From CANMXU01 sp052030545 (lineage in GTDB: Bacteria; Pseudomonadota; Gammaproteobacteria; Enterobacterales; Alteromonadaceae): 64,000 nucleotides of DNA. Below are positions 19,120-27,680 of this stretch, one piece after another. The notes beneath the pieces were generated by a model. The model ran no database searches. It was not told where the DNA came from and saw only the letters and a list, made by a program, of their open reading frames with translations. Numbering within the stretch: position 1 is the stretch's first letter; the number at the start of each line of letters is the position of its first letter. Location of the stretch: contig NZ_JBPDIH010000005.1 of assembly GCF_052030545.1 (NCBI RefSeq), positions 363,884 to 427,883 on the forward strand, written 5' to 3'. Made by a program: the position numbers and the translations under genes.

Positions 19120-20408
19120 TGACCATATTAAACCGCCAACCACTGTTGATAAAAACTTTTACTTTACTAAGTAGTTTAGTTTTTGTTGCTCAGGCGTATT
19201 CCAGCCAAATAGAGTTGTTCCATTTTTGGCACCAGAAAAATGAACTTCAAGCCGTTGATGTACTAAAAAAATTTAGCGAAGAACGAGGATATAAATGGAA
19301 AGATCACCCTAACCTTCGAGGGCAAAACGAAAAAATATTTAGTTTACTTCAAAATCGCTTATTAGCTGGCACTCCGCCAACCGCAGCGCACATCACCGCG
19401 CCAAACGTCAACGAATGGCAAAAGCTTGGCATGCTGAGAAATGTAACTCTGCTTGCTGAAAAACGTAAATGGTTAGATGTTTGGCCAAACACCTTGAAAA
19501 CAACATTTATTAAAAATAACGAAATAAGTGCCATTCCGATCAGCATTCATCGAGTCAATTGGATGTGGATAAACCTAGCCATATTTAAAACCGATAAAAT
19601 GACGCCACCAAAAACATTCGACGAATTGCTAACCTTAGCTAAAGTGCTACACAAAAAAGGTGTAAAGCCTATCGCACTACAAAATACTGCTGAACAAAAT
19701 TTTGCCTTATTCGAACTTATTGCCCTAGCGACCTTGGGTCCTGATAGTTATAGCAAGGCATTTATTGACTTAAACAGCAGCACGCTATCTAGCCCTAAAA
19801 TGAAGCAAACATTTGACCGAATTCGTCTAATACAACCTTACTTACATGATTTTAGCGCTTTAGAAAACAAGCTAAAAGCACCAACAACTAACGATGCTAT
19901 TGGTGCATTTTCTCATGCTGCTATACAACTTGGCGGCGACTGGATAAAAGCAGATTTAATCGCAGGTGGGCTTAAACCACAAAGCGATTTTTTATGTTTA
20001 CCTTCGCCAGGCACAGCCGGTACATATTCTTTTCACAGCGACAGCATTGCATTCTTTAAACTAAGACCAAAGGCAACAGATAAACAGAGTCGAGAGGCAC
20101 AACATAAGTTTTTAGACAATCTATTGAAAAAAAACGTTCAGCATAATTTTAACCTTAAAAAAGGCTCTATTCCTGTTCGCCAAGATATTAGTCTTGCGCT
20201 TTTTGATAGTTGCGCACAGCAAAGTTCATATGATTTTAATCAAGCAGAAAGAAACGAGACTTTAGTGCCAAGTCTCTCGCAAGGAATGGCCAATAACCAT
20301 ATGATAACGATCAATATAAAAAATCTCGTTCACCGATTTTTCAATGATAAAAGCATGACTAGCAACAAAGCGATTAATACACTAAGTCAGTTAGGTAAGT
20401 CCACTTAA
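19119..20408 (+). CDS. Periplasmic sugar-binding protein (SBP family 1), linked to the sensor kinase
   Basis: 429 residues. Signal peptide 1-28 (cut after QAYS), then the family-1 extracellular sugar-binding fold: IELFHFWH opening strand, GTPPTAAHITAPNVNEW, PKTFDELLTLAKVLHKKGVKPIAL and GAFSHAAIQLGGDW. Such proteins normally feed ABC importers, but no permease or ATPase gene is present within the window. Coupling to a kinase by a one-base overlap points to ligand sensing: the protein would bind an oligosaccharide and touch the kinase's periplasmic domain. A similar arrangement is known for the glucose-responsive GtrS/GltR system of pseudomonads, where a binding-protein gene lies nearby. Confidence 0.88.
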   Translation: MTILNRQPLLIKTFTLLSSLVFVAQAYSSQIELFHFWHQKNELQAVDVLKKFSEERGYKWKDHPNLRGQNEKIFSLLQNRLLAGTPPTAAHITAPNVNEWQKLGMLRNVTLLAEKRKWLDVWPNTLKTTFIKNNEISAIPISIHRVNWMWINLAIFKTDKMTPPKTFDELLTLAKVLHKKGVKPIALQNTAEQNFALFELIALATLGPDSYSKAFIDLNSSTLSSPKMKQTFDRIRLIQPYLHDFSALENKLKAPTTNDAIGAFSHAAIQLGGDWIKADLIAGGLKPQSDFLCLPSPGTAGTYSFHSDSIAFFKLRPKATDKQSREAQHKFLDNLLKKNVQHNFNLKKGSIPVRQDISLALFDSCAQQSSYDFNQAERNETLVPSLSQGMANNHMITINIKNLVHRFFNDKSMTSNKAINTLSQLGKST

Positions 20409-21108
20409 ATCATACTGAGATAAACGTGATAGGCAACCAATACGGGTTGGCATTACGTTTATAATCTGGTGTTTATGCCTTATGATTTAGTATAAATAGA
20501 TCAGCCGTATATTTCTCCTCTAGTAAGCTCGTATTTCACTTTAATCGTCTGCAAGATAACTTAATCGAAACGACTAATTTTTACCTTTTAGTTTGAAGCC
20601 CTGAAAGCTCACTATAGTATGGGAATATAAGGTGATGAGAATATAGCCTTCACTAAGCTTTTATTAATGGCACTACATTATATTAGTAGGAACCGAACCA
20701 AGCATAAAAACCAAGCTAAGCAGCGAACCGTTAACGGTGAATTTTATCTAATTTGAGCTCAACTAATCACTGTAAACACTAATAATCAGAGTTTGGTTCA
20801 ATAAGGTGCAGCGGTTGCTGCACCTTACCATGTCGGCATTTAAGTTACGCTGAACGTAGTTCACCGATTAAAATCCGCGTAAATTAACTAAAATACGCAC
20901 TCATTATCGCTAGATAGCTACGTAATTCTTCGCGCCAAACGTTGAATTGGCTCATGCATTTTGAAAATAGATGCTTTGTTTTATTAGGAGCCAAAGGGTA
21001 AGCACCTTTTACAGCTAAAACACCATCGTTGTCATCATCTCGAACCATATTATTGCCGATCACGTCAATGTCGGTTGACGCAGTGCATTGAAACATACTC
21101 AACTTGAA
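20409..21108. other. Long intergenic gap with a hairpin and a doubtful 72-codon frame
   Basis: No convincing gene. A minus-strand open frame at 20884-21102 has no recognisable domain and no clear ribosome site. It could be a fragment of an old gene lying after the Asp-box lipoprotein. A perfect 10-bp stem (TAAGGTGCAG / CTGCACCTTA) with a six-base loop sits at 20802-20827. Confidence 0.5.
20802..20827. terminator. Hairpin, possible terminator
   Basis: Perfect 10-bp stem with loop CGGTTG. No T-run on either side, so its role in ending the minus-strand Asp-box transcript is a guess. Confidence 0.4.
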
Positions 21109-23799
21109 TCAGCGACTAATAAATACTCCGGCACCTCGTGTAGAGACATAATATAAATTAGGCTCAAACATATCGATGGCGACATCGTTAATACGATCAG
21201 ACTGCCCATTTCCACGGTTTATTTTTATCCAACGTTTACCACCATCTTTCGACAAATAAGCGCCCGGATTAATATAGCCAATTGAAGCCGTTGACATTAC
21301 GGTTAATAAAATTACGTTAGGATCATACGCTGCGGTTTTAACACTGCCTGTCCACGGCATATCAAATACTTTTTTCCAGTCGTTTTGTTCAGGACGCTTT
21401 TTATCACTAACATATAAGCCCCCCTCCCCTGGTTTAGCTCCTTTATGACCAGTAGAAAGATAAAACTTACCATCTTTTGAAAAATGAATATCGACAACAC
21501 TAAATACACCTTTAGGTAATGCCATTTTGGCCCAACTTTCTCCATGATTTTCGCTTACGTAAAGCCCACCTTCACCTTTGCGGCCATAAACGCCTGCAAA
21601 CAAGACAGCTGAATTATCAGGATCCATTTTAAAATTAGCGACATTAAACGGTTTAGGTAAGCCAGCATTTATAGGCCTCCAATTTTTTCCACCGTCAATC
21701 GATCTATGCATGCCAAAAGAACTCTGTGAGTTACCAACCCAATTTAATTCATTTCCATCTTTTGGCACATTAAAATACATATAGTTTGGGTTCTCAGGAT
21801 CAATAGTTAGATTACGCTGATGAATTGATTGGTCACCAAACTTCGATGTTCTTTCCCACTTAGGCACTGCTTGACCATATAGTTCAAAATTTTTGCCTCC
21901 TTCGGTAGATTTCAGTAACGCGCCCATATGACTTTGACGAGTTTGCAGAGAATAAACCGTATTCACGTCATCAGGGTGGAATGCGATGGTACTAACAGAA
22001 AATTCACCATGAGGCTGCATATGATTTCGAACCGCGGCCTGAGCATTTGGACGAACTGTATTTCCGCCTGCTACGGTGTACCAATAATCGTTCTCACCAG
22101 CAGTAAAAAACATCGTATTAGGTATGCGAGCGTCTTGTACCATACCTTGCCCAGGCATATTACTATTTCCACCAGCAACCCACGCTTCACTGCCAAAGCT
22201 TAGTTCTATTTCATCAATTTCTTGCCAATTATCACCATGGTCATATGAAACCATGAAGACTTTTGCGATTTGGCCCGCGAGTACCGAACCGTCAGCATTA
22301 AATTGAAATGCAGACCCTGCTTTCTTAAAGTAGGAATTTTCTAGCTTCCATTTGCGTTGAGATTTGAAAGTAACATTATGTTGTGTTGGGTTATTTCTAC
22401 TTTGCCAGTATTCCTTATGCACGCCTTCCCACGCAGTACCGTTACGGAAAGTGACATACCAGTTTTTCCCCCCATCATCTGTCCGCCAAACAATCCCTCC
22501 GGTAAAAGTATATTCTGACTTACCTTTATAATCGTTAAAAACAAAAATACGCTCTGGATTATTTGGGTCAACAATTACTCGTGCCAGTCGGTGCATTAAG
22601 CTTTCTGGTAAACTTGGAAATAGCTTAGGGGCTTGACTGTCTTTTATGCCAAACCACGGCGCAATACCTTGCTTGTAATAATGGTTTTTAAAGTAATGGT
22701 CTGTTTTTGCCATTTTCTTAACATTAATGTCTAAGTTGCCATTAATGTTTTGCCAAGACTCCCCTTCATCATGACTCACAAAAACGCCACCACCATCATT
22801 GGCAATAGTTTTGCCAACTATTTTCCATTTAACTAAATCAATTGCATACAAGGTTACTTTGCCACTGCTTTTATCAACGTGCATATCGATTGCACGGATT
22901 ATGTTGTGGTCAAAGCCATTACTATTATTTAACTGCCAAGTTTCACCGGCATCAGTACTTTTATAAAAGCCATAGGTTGTTGCTAAAAATAGTACATTTG
23001 TTTTTTTCGGATGTACGATAATTTTAGTGATGTTTGCTGTTTTATTTAGCCTTTGAGGCGTAATGCGTTGCCAACTTTTACCTCGATTACTCGTTTTCCA
23101 AACCTGTGCTTTATTTTGGTAATTTTTGGGCTTACGGTAAAACCCATGAGGCTCTTTATCACTAAAACCAAAATCGTTCACGTTATATATTTTGCCAGTA
23201 CCTGCGTACCAAATATTATCGTTACTTGGATCGACTTCGATATCGCTAATTAATACGTCGAATGTTTTGTCGGCTCCCGGTAATTCTAACCATGTTTTAC
23301 CGCGATCGTTCGTTTGCCAAATAGTTGCTTCGTCTTCGGTTGTCGCAAAACCAAAATCAGGGTTTTGATAAGAAAATTCCGGTGATTGAATATCATAAGG
23401 ACCTCGTTGACGCGTTTGATAACCGGGACCATCCGCATCAAATAACGTATGCCATGTATGTCCTTTGTCTACCGAACGATAAGCATTATCCATATTAGGC
23501 CCTAAAAACAATATATTAGGATCGGTATTATGCCAATGAACATGCATATTGTTGCCCGCCATTCCAGGGCCAATTTGTTGCCAAGTTACGGTAGAAGAAG
23601 ACTCCATTTTTTCTTGTTGTAAGCGCTTGAAGTCTTGTGGCTTAGTGATCACATTAAATGACGATGCTTGTTTTGACGTATGGCTTGAATCGTTTGTCGG
23701 TATTAAAGGCTCCGTTACATTACATGCCGACAACAGAAGGCAAACGGACAAGGAAAGTACTCGATAATTAGCGCTGTATGAGCTCAATAGTGACTCCAT
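21109..23799 (-). CDS. Asp-box (BNR) beta-propeller lipoprotein, paralogue 2
   Basis: 896 residues, almost the same length as the protein at 4804-7497 and alike along the whole chain. Both mature N-termini reach a W-x-x-x-GPGM-x-G motif, then an F-x-GP-[ND]-M strand, then the first Asp-box turn. Lipobox LLSAC, lipid Cys26. Asp-box-like turns include KGHTWHTL, RGKTWLEL, RGKSWQRI, AGETWQLN, EGESWQNI, GGKNWYVT, HGDNWQEI, GGKNWRPI, HGESWAKM and GGKRWIKI, consistent with two propellers. No catalytic signature is recognised. Position next to the sensor operon and within the sulfatase/fucosidase region suggests surface binding or cleavage of the target glycan. Confidence 0.85.
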   Translation of the reverse strand: MESLLSSYSANYRVLSLSVCLLLSACNVTEPLIPTNDSSHTSKQASSFNVITKPQDFKRLQQEKMESSSTVTWQQIGPGMAGNNMHVHWHNTDPNILFLGPNMDNAYRSVDKGHTWHTLFDADGPGYQTRQRGPYDIQSPEFSYQNPDFGFATTEDEATIWQTNDRGKTWLELPGADKTFDVLISDIEVDPSNDNIWYAGTGKIYNVNDFGFSDKEPHGFYRKPKNYQNKAQVWKTSNRGKSWQRITPQRLNKTANITKIIVHPKKTNVLFLATTYGFYKSTDAGETWQLNNSNGFDHNIIRAIDMHVDKSSGKVTLYAIDLVKWKIVGKTIANDGGGVFVSHDEGESWQNINGNLDINVKKMAKTDHYFKNHYYKQGIAPWFGIKDSQAPKLFPSLPESLMHRLARVIVDPNNPERIFVFNDYKGKSEYTFTGGIVWRTDDGGKNWYVTFRNGTAWEGVHKEYWQSRNNPTQHNVTFKSQRKWKLENSYFKKAGSAFQFNADGSVLAGQIAKVFMVSYDHGDNWQEIDEIELSFGSEAWVAGGNSNMPGQGMVQDARIPNTMFFTAGENDYWYTVAGGNTVRPNAQAAVRNHMQPHGEFSVSTIAFHPDDVNTVYSLQTRQSHMGALLKSTEGGKNFELYGQAVPKWERTSKFGDQSIHQRNLTIDPENPNYMYFNVPKDGNELNWVGNSQSSFGMHRSIDGGKNWRPINAGLPKPFNVANFKMDPDNSAVLFAGVYGRKGEGGLYVSENHGESWAKMALPKGVFSVVDIHFSKDGKFYLSTGHKGAKPGEGGLYVSDKKRPEQNDWKKVFDMPWTGSVKTAAYDPNVILLTVMSTASIGYINPGAYLSKDGGKRWIKINRGNGQSDRINDVAIDMFEPNLYYVSTRGAGVFISR

Positions 23800-24069
23800 C
23801 TAAAAACATTAAAAACATTAAAAATCGACTATTTTTTCACAATTAAAGCTGTCGATATTTAGGTTAAGCAACCGTTAATTTATTAATACTAAGAGCAATA
23901 CTGTTAATGTAAAAAGTACTTTTTTGTTGGATTAACATCGCCATCATTATTTACATTCGATATTTTTAATTTGTACGCTTTAGTAAATTACATACGTCTC
24001 AGCATGTATTTATACTTATAAGAATTTCACACGGAAGAGTCAATTTACTGAACGCCGTTTTATGTAACA

Positions 24070-24270
24070 ATGTTGATACATGAAAAACAAGTAAAACTTG
24101 AAGCGACTATGAAACAGGTTCATGTTGATATGGATGTGACTTATAGTAAGCGTAAAATGCTAACTGAGTTGCGATCAATGGGCTTTGATTAAGGTATTCA
24201 TAAAGTAAGAACATCGATGAAGCTTGTCGCTAAACGATCGAAACAGTATCGTTTATTTAAGAATAAATAG
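24070..24270 (+). pseudogene. Decayed IS3-family transposase fragment
   Basis: One frame, interrupted by a TAA after GFD, reads MKQVHVDMDVTYSKRKMLTE, LRSMGFD, stop, GIHKVRTSMKLVAKRSKQYR, LFKNK. The pattern of Y-x-x-RKM-x-x-L-x-x-x-GF-[DN]-IG-x-HKVR-x-x-M-x-x-x-x-L-x-AKR-x-KQ is that of the N-terminal HTH_21 portion of IS3 OrfB. Catalytic DDE parts are absent, and a short deletion sits before LVAKR. Confidence 0.75.
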
Positions 24271-24399
24271 TAGATTTTTACATACCTACCATTATGACAA
24301 CTTAATTCATTCGAATCACTTGGCTGTTGTAACTAAGCAACGCTTGATAGAGGCTTACTAGCAAATTTATATTAAATAGTTTTGGAATGCATAAAAAAG

Positions 24400-24424
24400 A
24401 GCTATAACGAAAATCGCTATAGCC
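24400..24424 (-). terminator. Hairpin terminator, probably the original tRNA-Leu terminator
   Basis: Stem AGCTATAACGA / TCGCTATAGCC (one or two mismatches), followed on the minus strand by six T. It lies just beyond the distal attachment copy. Before insertion of the element this sequence would have directly followed the tRNA-Leu gene. Confidence 0.65.
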
Positions 24425-24435
24425 CTTTATTTATA

Positions 24436-24458
24436 TTTGGTGCGATGGAGAGACTCGA
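24436..24458. repeat. Distal attachment site copy
   Basis: Reads TTTGGTGCGATGGAGAGACT then CGA. It matches the tRNA-Leu 3' end at 29085-29108 except for one missing A. After CGA the two sequences diverge. Confidence 0.85.
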
Positions 24459-24598
24459 CAACGGAACTTAAACCTCTGTTATAAAGGAACTTTAATTACA
24501 AATAAAACACTCAGTGTTACCACCAGTGTAACTAAAGAATAAAATCACCTTATAAAGCATCTCTTTTGACTCCTCTATTTATGACTTCGGAAAAACCT

Positions 24599-25204
24599 TT
24601 AATTTAAGTGTTCAGAAAACATCACGTCCATTTGTTTGGCAGCCATAGGCCAGTACCTTTTTTCTAATTCAATTATCCTATCTCGTTTTTGTTCAAATGT
24701 TTTCCAGCGCATCCATTTAGGTTTTGGCCAGTAAGCAACTTGTTCAAACATATTGTTAACATCAGGCCAATCATTACCCCATAGCTCTTTTCTAAGCTTT
24801 CTAATACGCCTCATCAGTCTCGCCTGTGGGCGTTCGCTTTGGCAATTGTAATGTAAGCCAATACATTGCCTACAAGCATAGGCATATTTAATCGCGTAAA
24901 GACTCTGGCGTTGTTTTTGGCAATAAGGGCAAGTGATATATAGTTTATTGCTTGCGCTTCTATTATCGAGCTTTAGCGCTATTTGATGTGGTTTATTATT
25001 TATGGTGAATGTCATATAACGAGCACCATTTTTATTTTCTTCTAGATTTAGCTTTTGATGATCACCACTAAGGTGTTTAGCATTAAGTGAATAGCGACCT
25101 AGTGGTGATTTAAGCAAACACTTAAACACGTTAGCATTTACGTGGTGATATTCCGCAGTGTAAGCCCTTGTTTGCGTTCTACCGTAATGATGACCTTTAG
25201 GCAT
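24599..25204 (-). CDS. Zinc-ribbon protein of the mobile element, unknown function
   Basis: 201 residues, basic. A treble-clef or zinc-ribbon core is formed by CPYC and CRQC about 17 residues apart (near residues 92-115), followed by a basic helical stretch (ARLMRRIRKLRKEL) and a Trp/Pro-rich tail. Proteins of this look accompany YagK/YfjJ-type genes in small gammaproteobacterial elements. DNA binding is likely but the role is unknown. It is the last gene before the distal attachment site. Confidence 0.7.
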   Translation of the reverse strand: MPKGHHYGRTQTRAYTAEYHHVNANVFKCLLKSPLGRYSLNAKHLSGDHQKLNLEENKNGARYMTFTINNKPHQIALKLDNRSASNKLYITCPYCQKQRQSLYAIKYAYACRQCIGLHYNCQSERPQARLMRRIRKLRKELWGNDWPDVNNMFEQVAYWPKPKWMRWKTFEQKRDRIIELEKRYWPMAAKQMDVMFSEHLN

Positions 25205-25423
25205 ATTTTATATAGTCCGAAAAACAGGTGGTAACTAAGTATTATTTTACCATAATTAATGTGCTTATTGTGACTCTGAAAAACGTCATTTTATGATGCT
25301 GCTTGCTTTATGAATGCCTTATTAATGCCTTACATTAAGCTATATTTTAATTCCCCGTTTTTTCTTGTTATTGAATAAGTATCTTTAAAGCATAAAATCT
25401 AGCAGCCCTTATTTAACCCTTAT

Positions 25424-26005
25424 TTACGCATAATCATCAGTAACTTTTAGTTTTATTCGGCTTGTACCATAGTTTTTCGTTTGCTCAGGTTTATAACCTT
25501 TGCCACGTGCTTTCGCTAAATAGGATATGCGCCAGATAGCCGCCTGTATCGACTCATAGCCATTCCTTTTAGTGTTGTAATAGCACTTTTCAGGAAAGTA
25601 TTCAGAACCGTCTAATTGCCGCCACAATTCTTTAACCTTACTAGTTATTTCGTGCGGATAATTAACTTTGTGACCATCTACCATTAACGCATAATGATAG
25701 TGTTGCTGCTTGGTTGTTTCTAGCTCCCTACACCACATAAAGCCTACACGCTTTAAGTTGTATTTACGTTTAAGCCATTTATGTAATCTACGATTAAAGG
25801 CCGTTATTATCCTGTTATTTTCAGTATTTTCATAAACTCTCAAGTCGAAGCGTATGATATGAATTTTGCTATGGTGGCTTAGCATCGCATCAACTTGATT
25901 AATCATTGTTTTAATGGCGTTTGTTATCAAGCCACTACCTTGTGAATTTACCCACCAAGTTTGGCCATTTACTGTTATTGCTTTGTCTTTAGTTATGTAA
26001 GGCAT
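25424..26005 (-). CDS. YagK/YfjJ-like (inovirus Gp2-family) protein
   Basis: 193 residues. The segment IIRFDLRVYENTENNRIITA, the strand GFMWCRELETTKQQHYHYAL and MVDGHK match the YagK/YfjJ C-terminal domain (inovirus Gp2 family). Members are found in small satellites and prophage-like islands and are suspected to act in replication. The HYHY cluster resembles the metal-binding HUH motif of rolling-circle initiators, though that link is inference. Its place downstream of the AlpA-like gene fits an element replication function. Confidence 0.8.
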   Translation of the reverse strand: MPYITKDKAITVNGQTWWVNSQGSGLITNAIKTMINQVDAMLSHHSKIHIIRFDLRVYENTENNRIITAFNRRLHKWLKRKYNLKRVGFMWCRELETTKQQHYHYALMVDGHKVNYPHEITSKVKELWRQLDGSEYFPEKCYYNTKRNGYESIQAAIWRISYLAKARGKGYKPEQTKNYGTSRIKLKVTDDYA

Positions 26006-26296
26006 ATTGATTTAATAACTAAGATATTTAGTGAAAGGATATTATTAATTACCTAGCGCTTTGTTAGTCGATACTTACTTGTAGCCACACACTAAATATA
26101 AAGGTTGAGTTTACTTTACTTAAAAATTCAAGGGTAAAAAACCTATAAACAAGGTTCAATAAGAAACAACTCAATATAAATAGTAAGTAACAGGTATGTA
26201 TTCACTAACTTAATTTCTCGGTTATACTTTGATTATTGGTTAGCGATTTAGCCGTCAAACTTCATTCGCTAACCAGTTATAAGAGCCGCTTTGAAA

Positions 26297-26614
26297 TTAA
26301 CCTTTCTTAGCGGTTTTTGCTTCTTTGTAATAAGCAATTTGTTCAACCGTCATAGATAAATGAATCACTTTATGCGGTGGTATTTCACCCGTTTCATGAT
26401 CTTTAGCTAAACGTTTTACATGTTCAAATTGAAAACCAGCTTTTCTTATCGATGGCGCAATACTATGAAGGTTAGCAATGCCAATATACTTAGCTGTTCT
26501 AGTATCAAGAATATGGCCATTTGATAGAACTAAAAGCACATAGGCCTTTTGAGTGTGAAAATTTTTGGGTTCAGGTAAGCCAAGTTCAAGGCATTTATTT
26601 TTGTGAAGCATCAT
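26297..26614 (-). CDS. Small HTH-like protein of the mobile element
   Basis: 105 residues. The N-terminal half (KAYVLLVLSNGHILDTRTAK, then YIGIANLHSIAPSIRKAGF) has the shape of the winged-helix domain found in small element proteins (HTH_39-like), and the C-terminal part continues with ETGEIPPHKVIHLSM. It starts two bases after the stop of the AlpA-like gene, so the two are probably co-translated. It is likely a DNA-binding accessory of the element. Confidence 0.65.
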   Translation of the reverse strand: MMLHKNKCLELGLPEPKNFHTQKAYVLLVLSNGHILDTRTAKYIGIANLHSIAPSIRKAGFQFEHVKRLAKDHETGEIPPHKVIHLSMTVEQIAYYKEAKTAKKG

Positions 26615-26616
26615 AA

Positions 26617-26886
26617 TTAAATACCTCCCTTGTTAGCTGTTCTGCTGGCTATTAGGTCTTGAACAAGCTGTTTTATTTGCTCTGTTGCCTGTCCTTCAAC
26701 TCTTGCTTGAATTACAGCTTCTACTTCATGCTTGATGTAAGCTACGGCACGATCACCAATAGATATTGGAGGACAGAATAGTCCTGCTTTTTCATCTAGT
26801 TGTAATGCGGATTTAGATCTGGCGGTGAGAGCTAAAACTTCGGGTCTACGAATTAATTGGTAGTGTTTTTGTGTGTTAGTGTTCAT
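26617..26886 (-). CDS. AlpA-like regulator of the mobile element
   Basis: 89 residues with the AlpA/excisionase fold: RRPEVLALTARSKSALQLDE as the helix-turn-helix, then FCPPISIGDRAVAYIKHEVE as the wing and following helix. In P4-like elements AlpA-type proteins activate integrase expression and act in excision. The usual Arg/Trp residues in the wing (for example VGWVESEI) are partly changed here (AVAYIKHEV). Ribosome site AAGGA upstream of the ATG. Confidence 0.82.
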   Translation of the reverse strand: MNTNTQKHYQLIRRPEVLALTARSKSALQLDEKAGLFCPPISIGDRAVAYIKHEVEAVIQARVEGQATEQIKQLVQDLIASRTANKGGI

Positions 26887-26955
26887 TTTGAATCCTTATT
26901 GGTTATGGGATTCAAAATATACATAGACGAATTGTCGCTAACGGGTTAGCGGTAT

Positions 26956-27678
26956 TTATTTATTTTTTAATCGAGATAAACGATTGCTTATAGCTGATAT
27001 AGGTGTAGATTTTGGTTTCTCATTTGCTGACTCTTTTTTATTAGTCCACTCGATATGTTCTTCGGTAATAGTCTCGATAAAACTATCACGGATTTGTGAC
27101 TCTGCTTCAATCTTAGTGACTACTTCATTACTAGAGATATCAGGTTTTTTATCTAAGAGTTTTTTTATGAATTTATTTAAATCATCATTCCTAGTTTTCT
27201 TTGAGTTAGTGCTGTTTATTATTGATACGTGATCAATAGTCAAAGGGGTCTTTAACATGATTAACTCTAGCGTATCACTCAGCTCCTTTTCACTATTATT
27301 ATCACTGGGTAGCACATATAAGCACTCCTTAATTAAATTAATCTGTTCCAATAGATATTTAGATTCAACATCTTTTTGAATGTCATTTAATAAATCTATC
27401 GCATCAGGTAAAGGAGGACGTGAAATATTTTTAACTGTCTGTTGGATAATATTATTTCTCACTTCCCACCAGTTATCTCGCTCCAACCAACTGTTAAACT
27501 CTAAAATATAATTATCAAAATAATCTGGCCTATCCTTTATTCTTTCTAACCTATAAATTAATTGCTTGAGATGTAGTGTTGCTGTGCTTTCAATCAACTG
27601 TATTTTGCTAGCTCCCATTTTCATTAGGCTTCTTATATGAAATGGTTCAAGCTCCTGTGTATTTATTTGCTTAGTCAT
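26956..27678 (-). CDS. Unknown 240-residue protein between integrase and AlpA
   Basis: 240 residues, mostly helical and charged, no signal peptide or membrane span. Features: NWWEVRNNIIQQTVKNI, a coiled-coil-prone middle and a basic C-terminus (ISNRLSRLKNK). No family recognised. It starts two bases after the integrase stop codon, so it is in the same operon. The slot next to the integrase in such elements often carries accessory or anti-phage genes, but nothing in the sequence shows such a role. Confidence 0.7.
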   Translation of the reverse strand: MTKQINTQELEPFHIRSLMKMGASKIQLIESTATLHLKQLIYRLERIKDRPDYFDNYILEFNSWLERDNWWEVRNNIIQQTVKNISRPPLPDAIDLLNDIQKDVESKYLLEQINLIKECLYVLPSDNNSEKELSDTLELIMLKTPLTIDHVSIINSTNSKKTRNDDLNKFIKKLLDKKPDISSNEVVTKIEAESQIRDSFIETITEEHIEWTNKKESANEKPKSTPISAISNRLSRLKNK

Positions 27679-27680
27679 AT

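Larger units (their letters stand above)
23800..24598. other. Intergenic region: propeller-gene promoter, IS3 remnant, element boundary
   Basis: Holds the upstream region of the minus-strand Asp-box gene (AT-rich, promoter not resolved), the IS3 remnant at 24070-24270, a hairpin at 24400-24424 and the distal attachment copy at 24436-24458. The rest shows no gene. Confidence 0.6.

Noticed and set aside
19119..20408. The binding protein as part of an ABC importer
   Set aside because: No permease or ATPase gene on either side; the downstream 700 bases contain no gene.
20884..21102. 72-codon minus-strand open frame after the second Asp-box gene
   Set aside because: No domain, no convincing ribosome site and no support from context. 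Mentioned only as a possible fragment.
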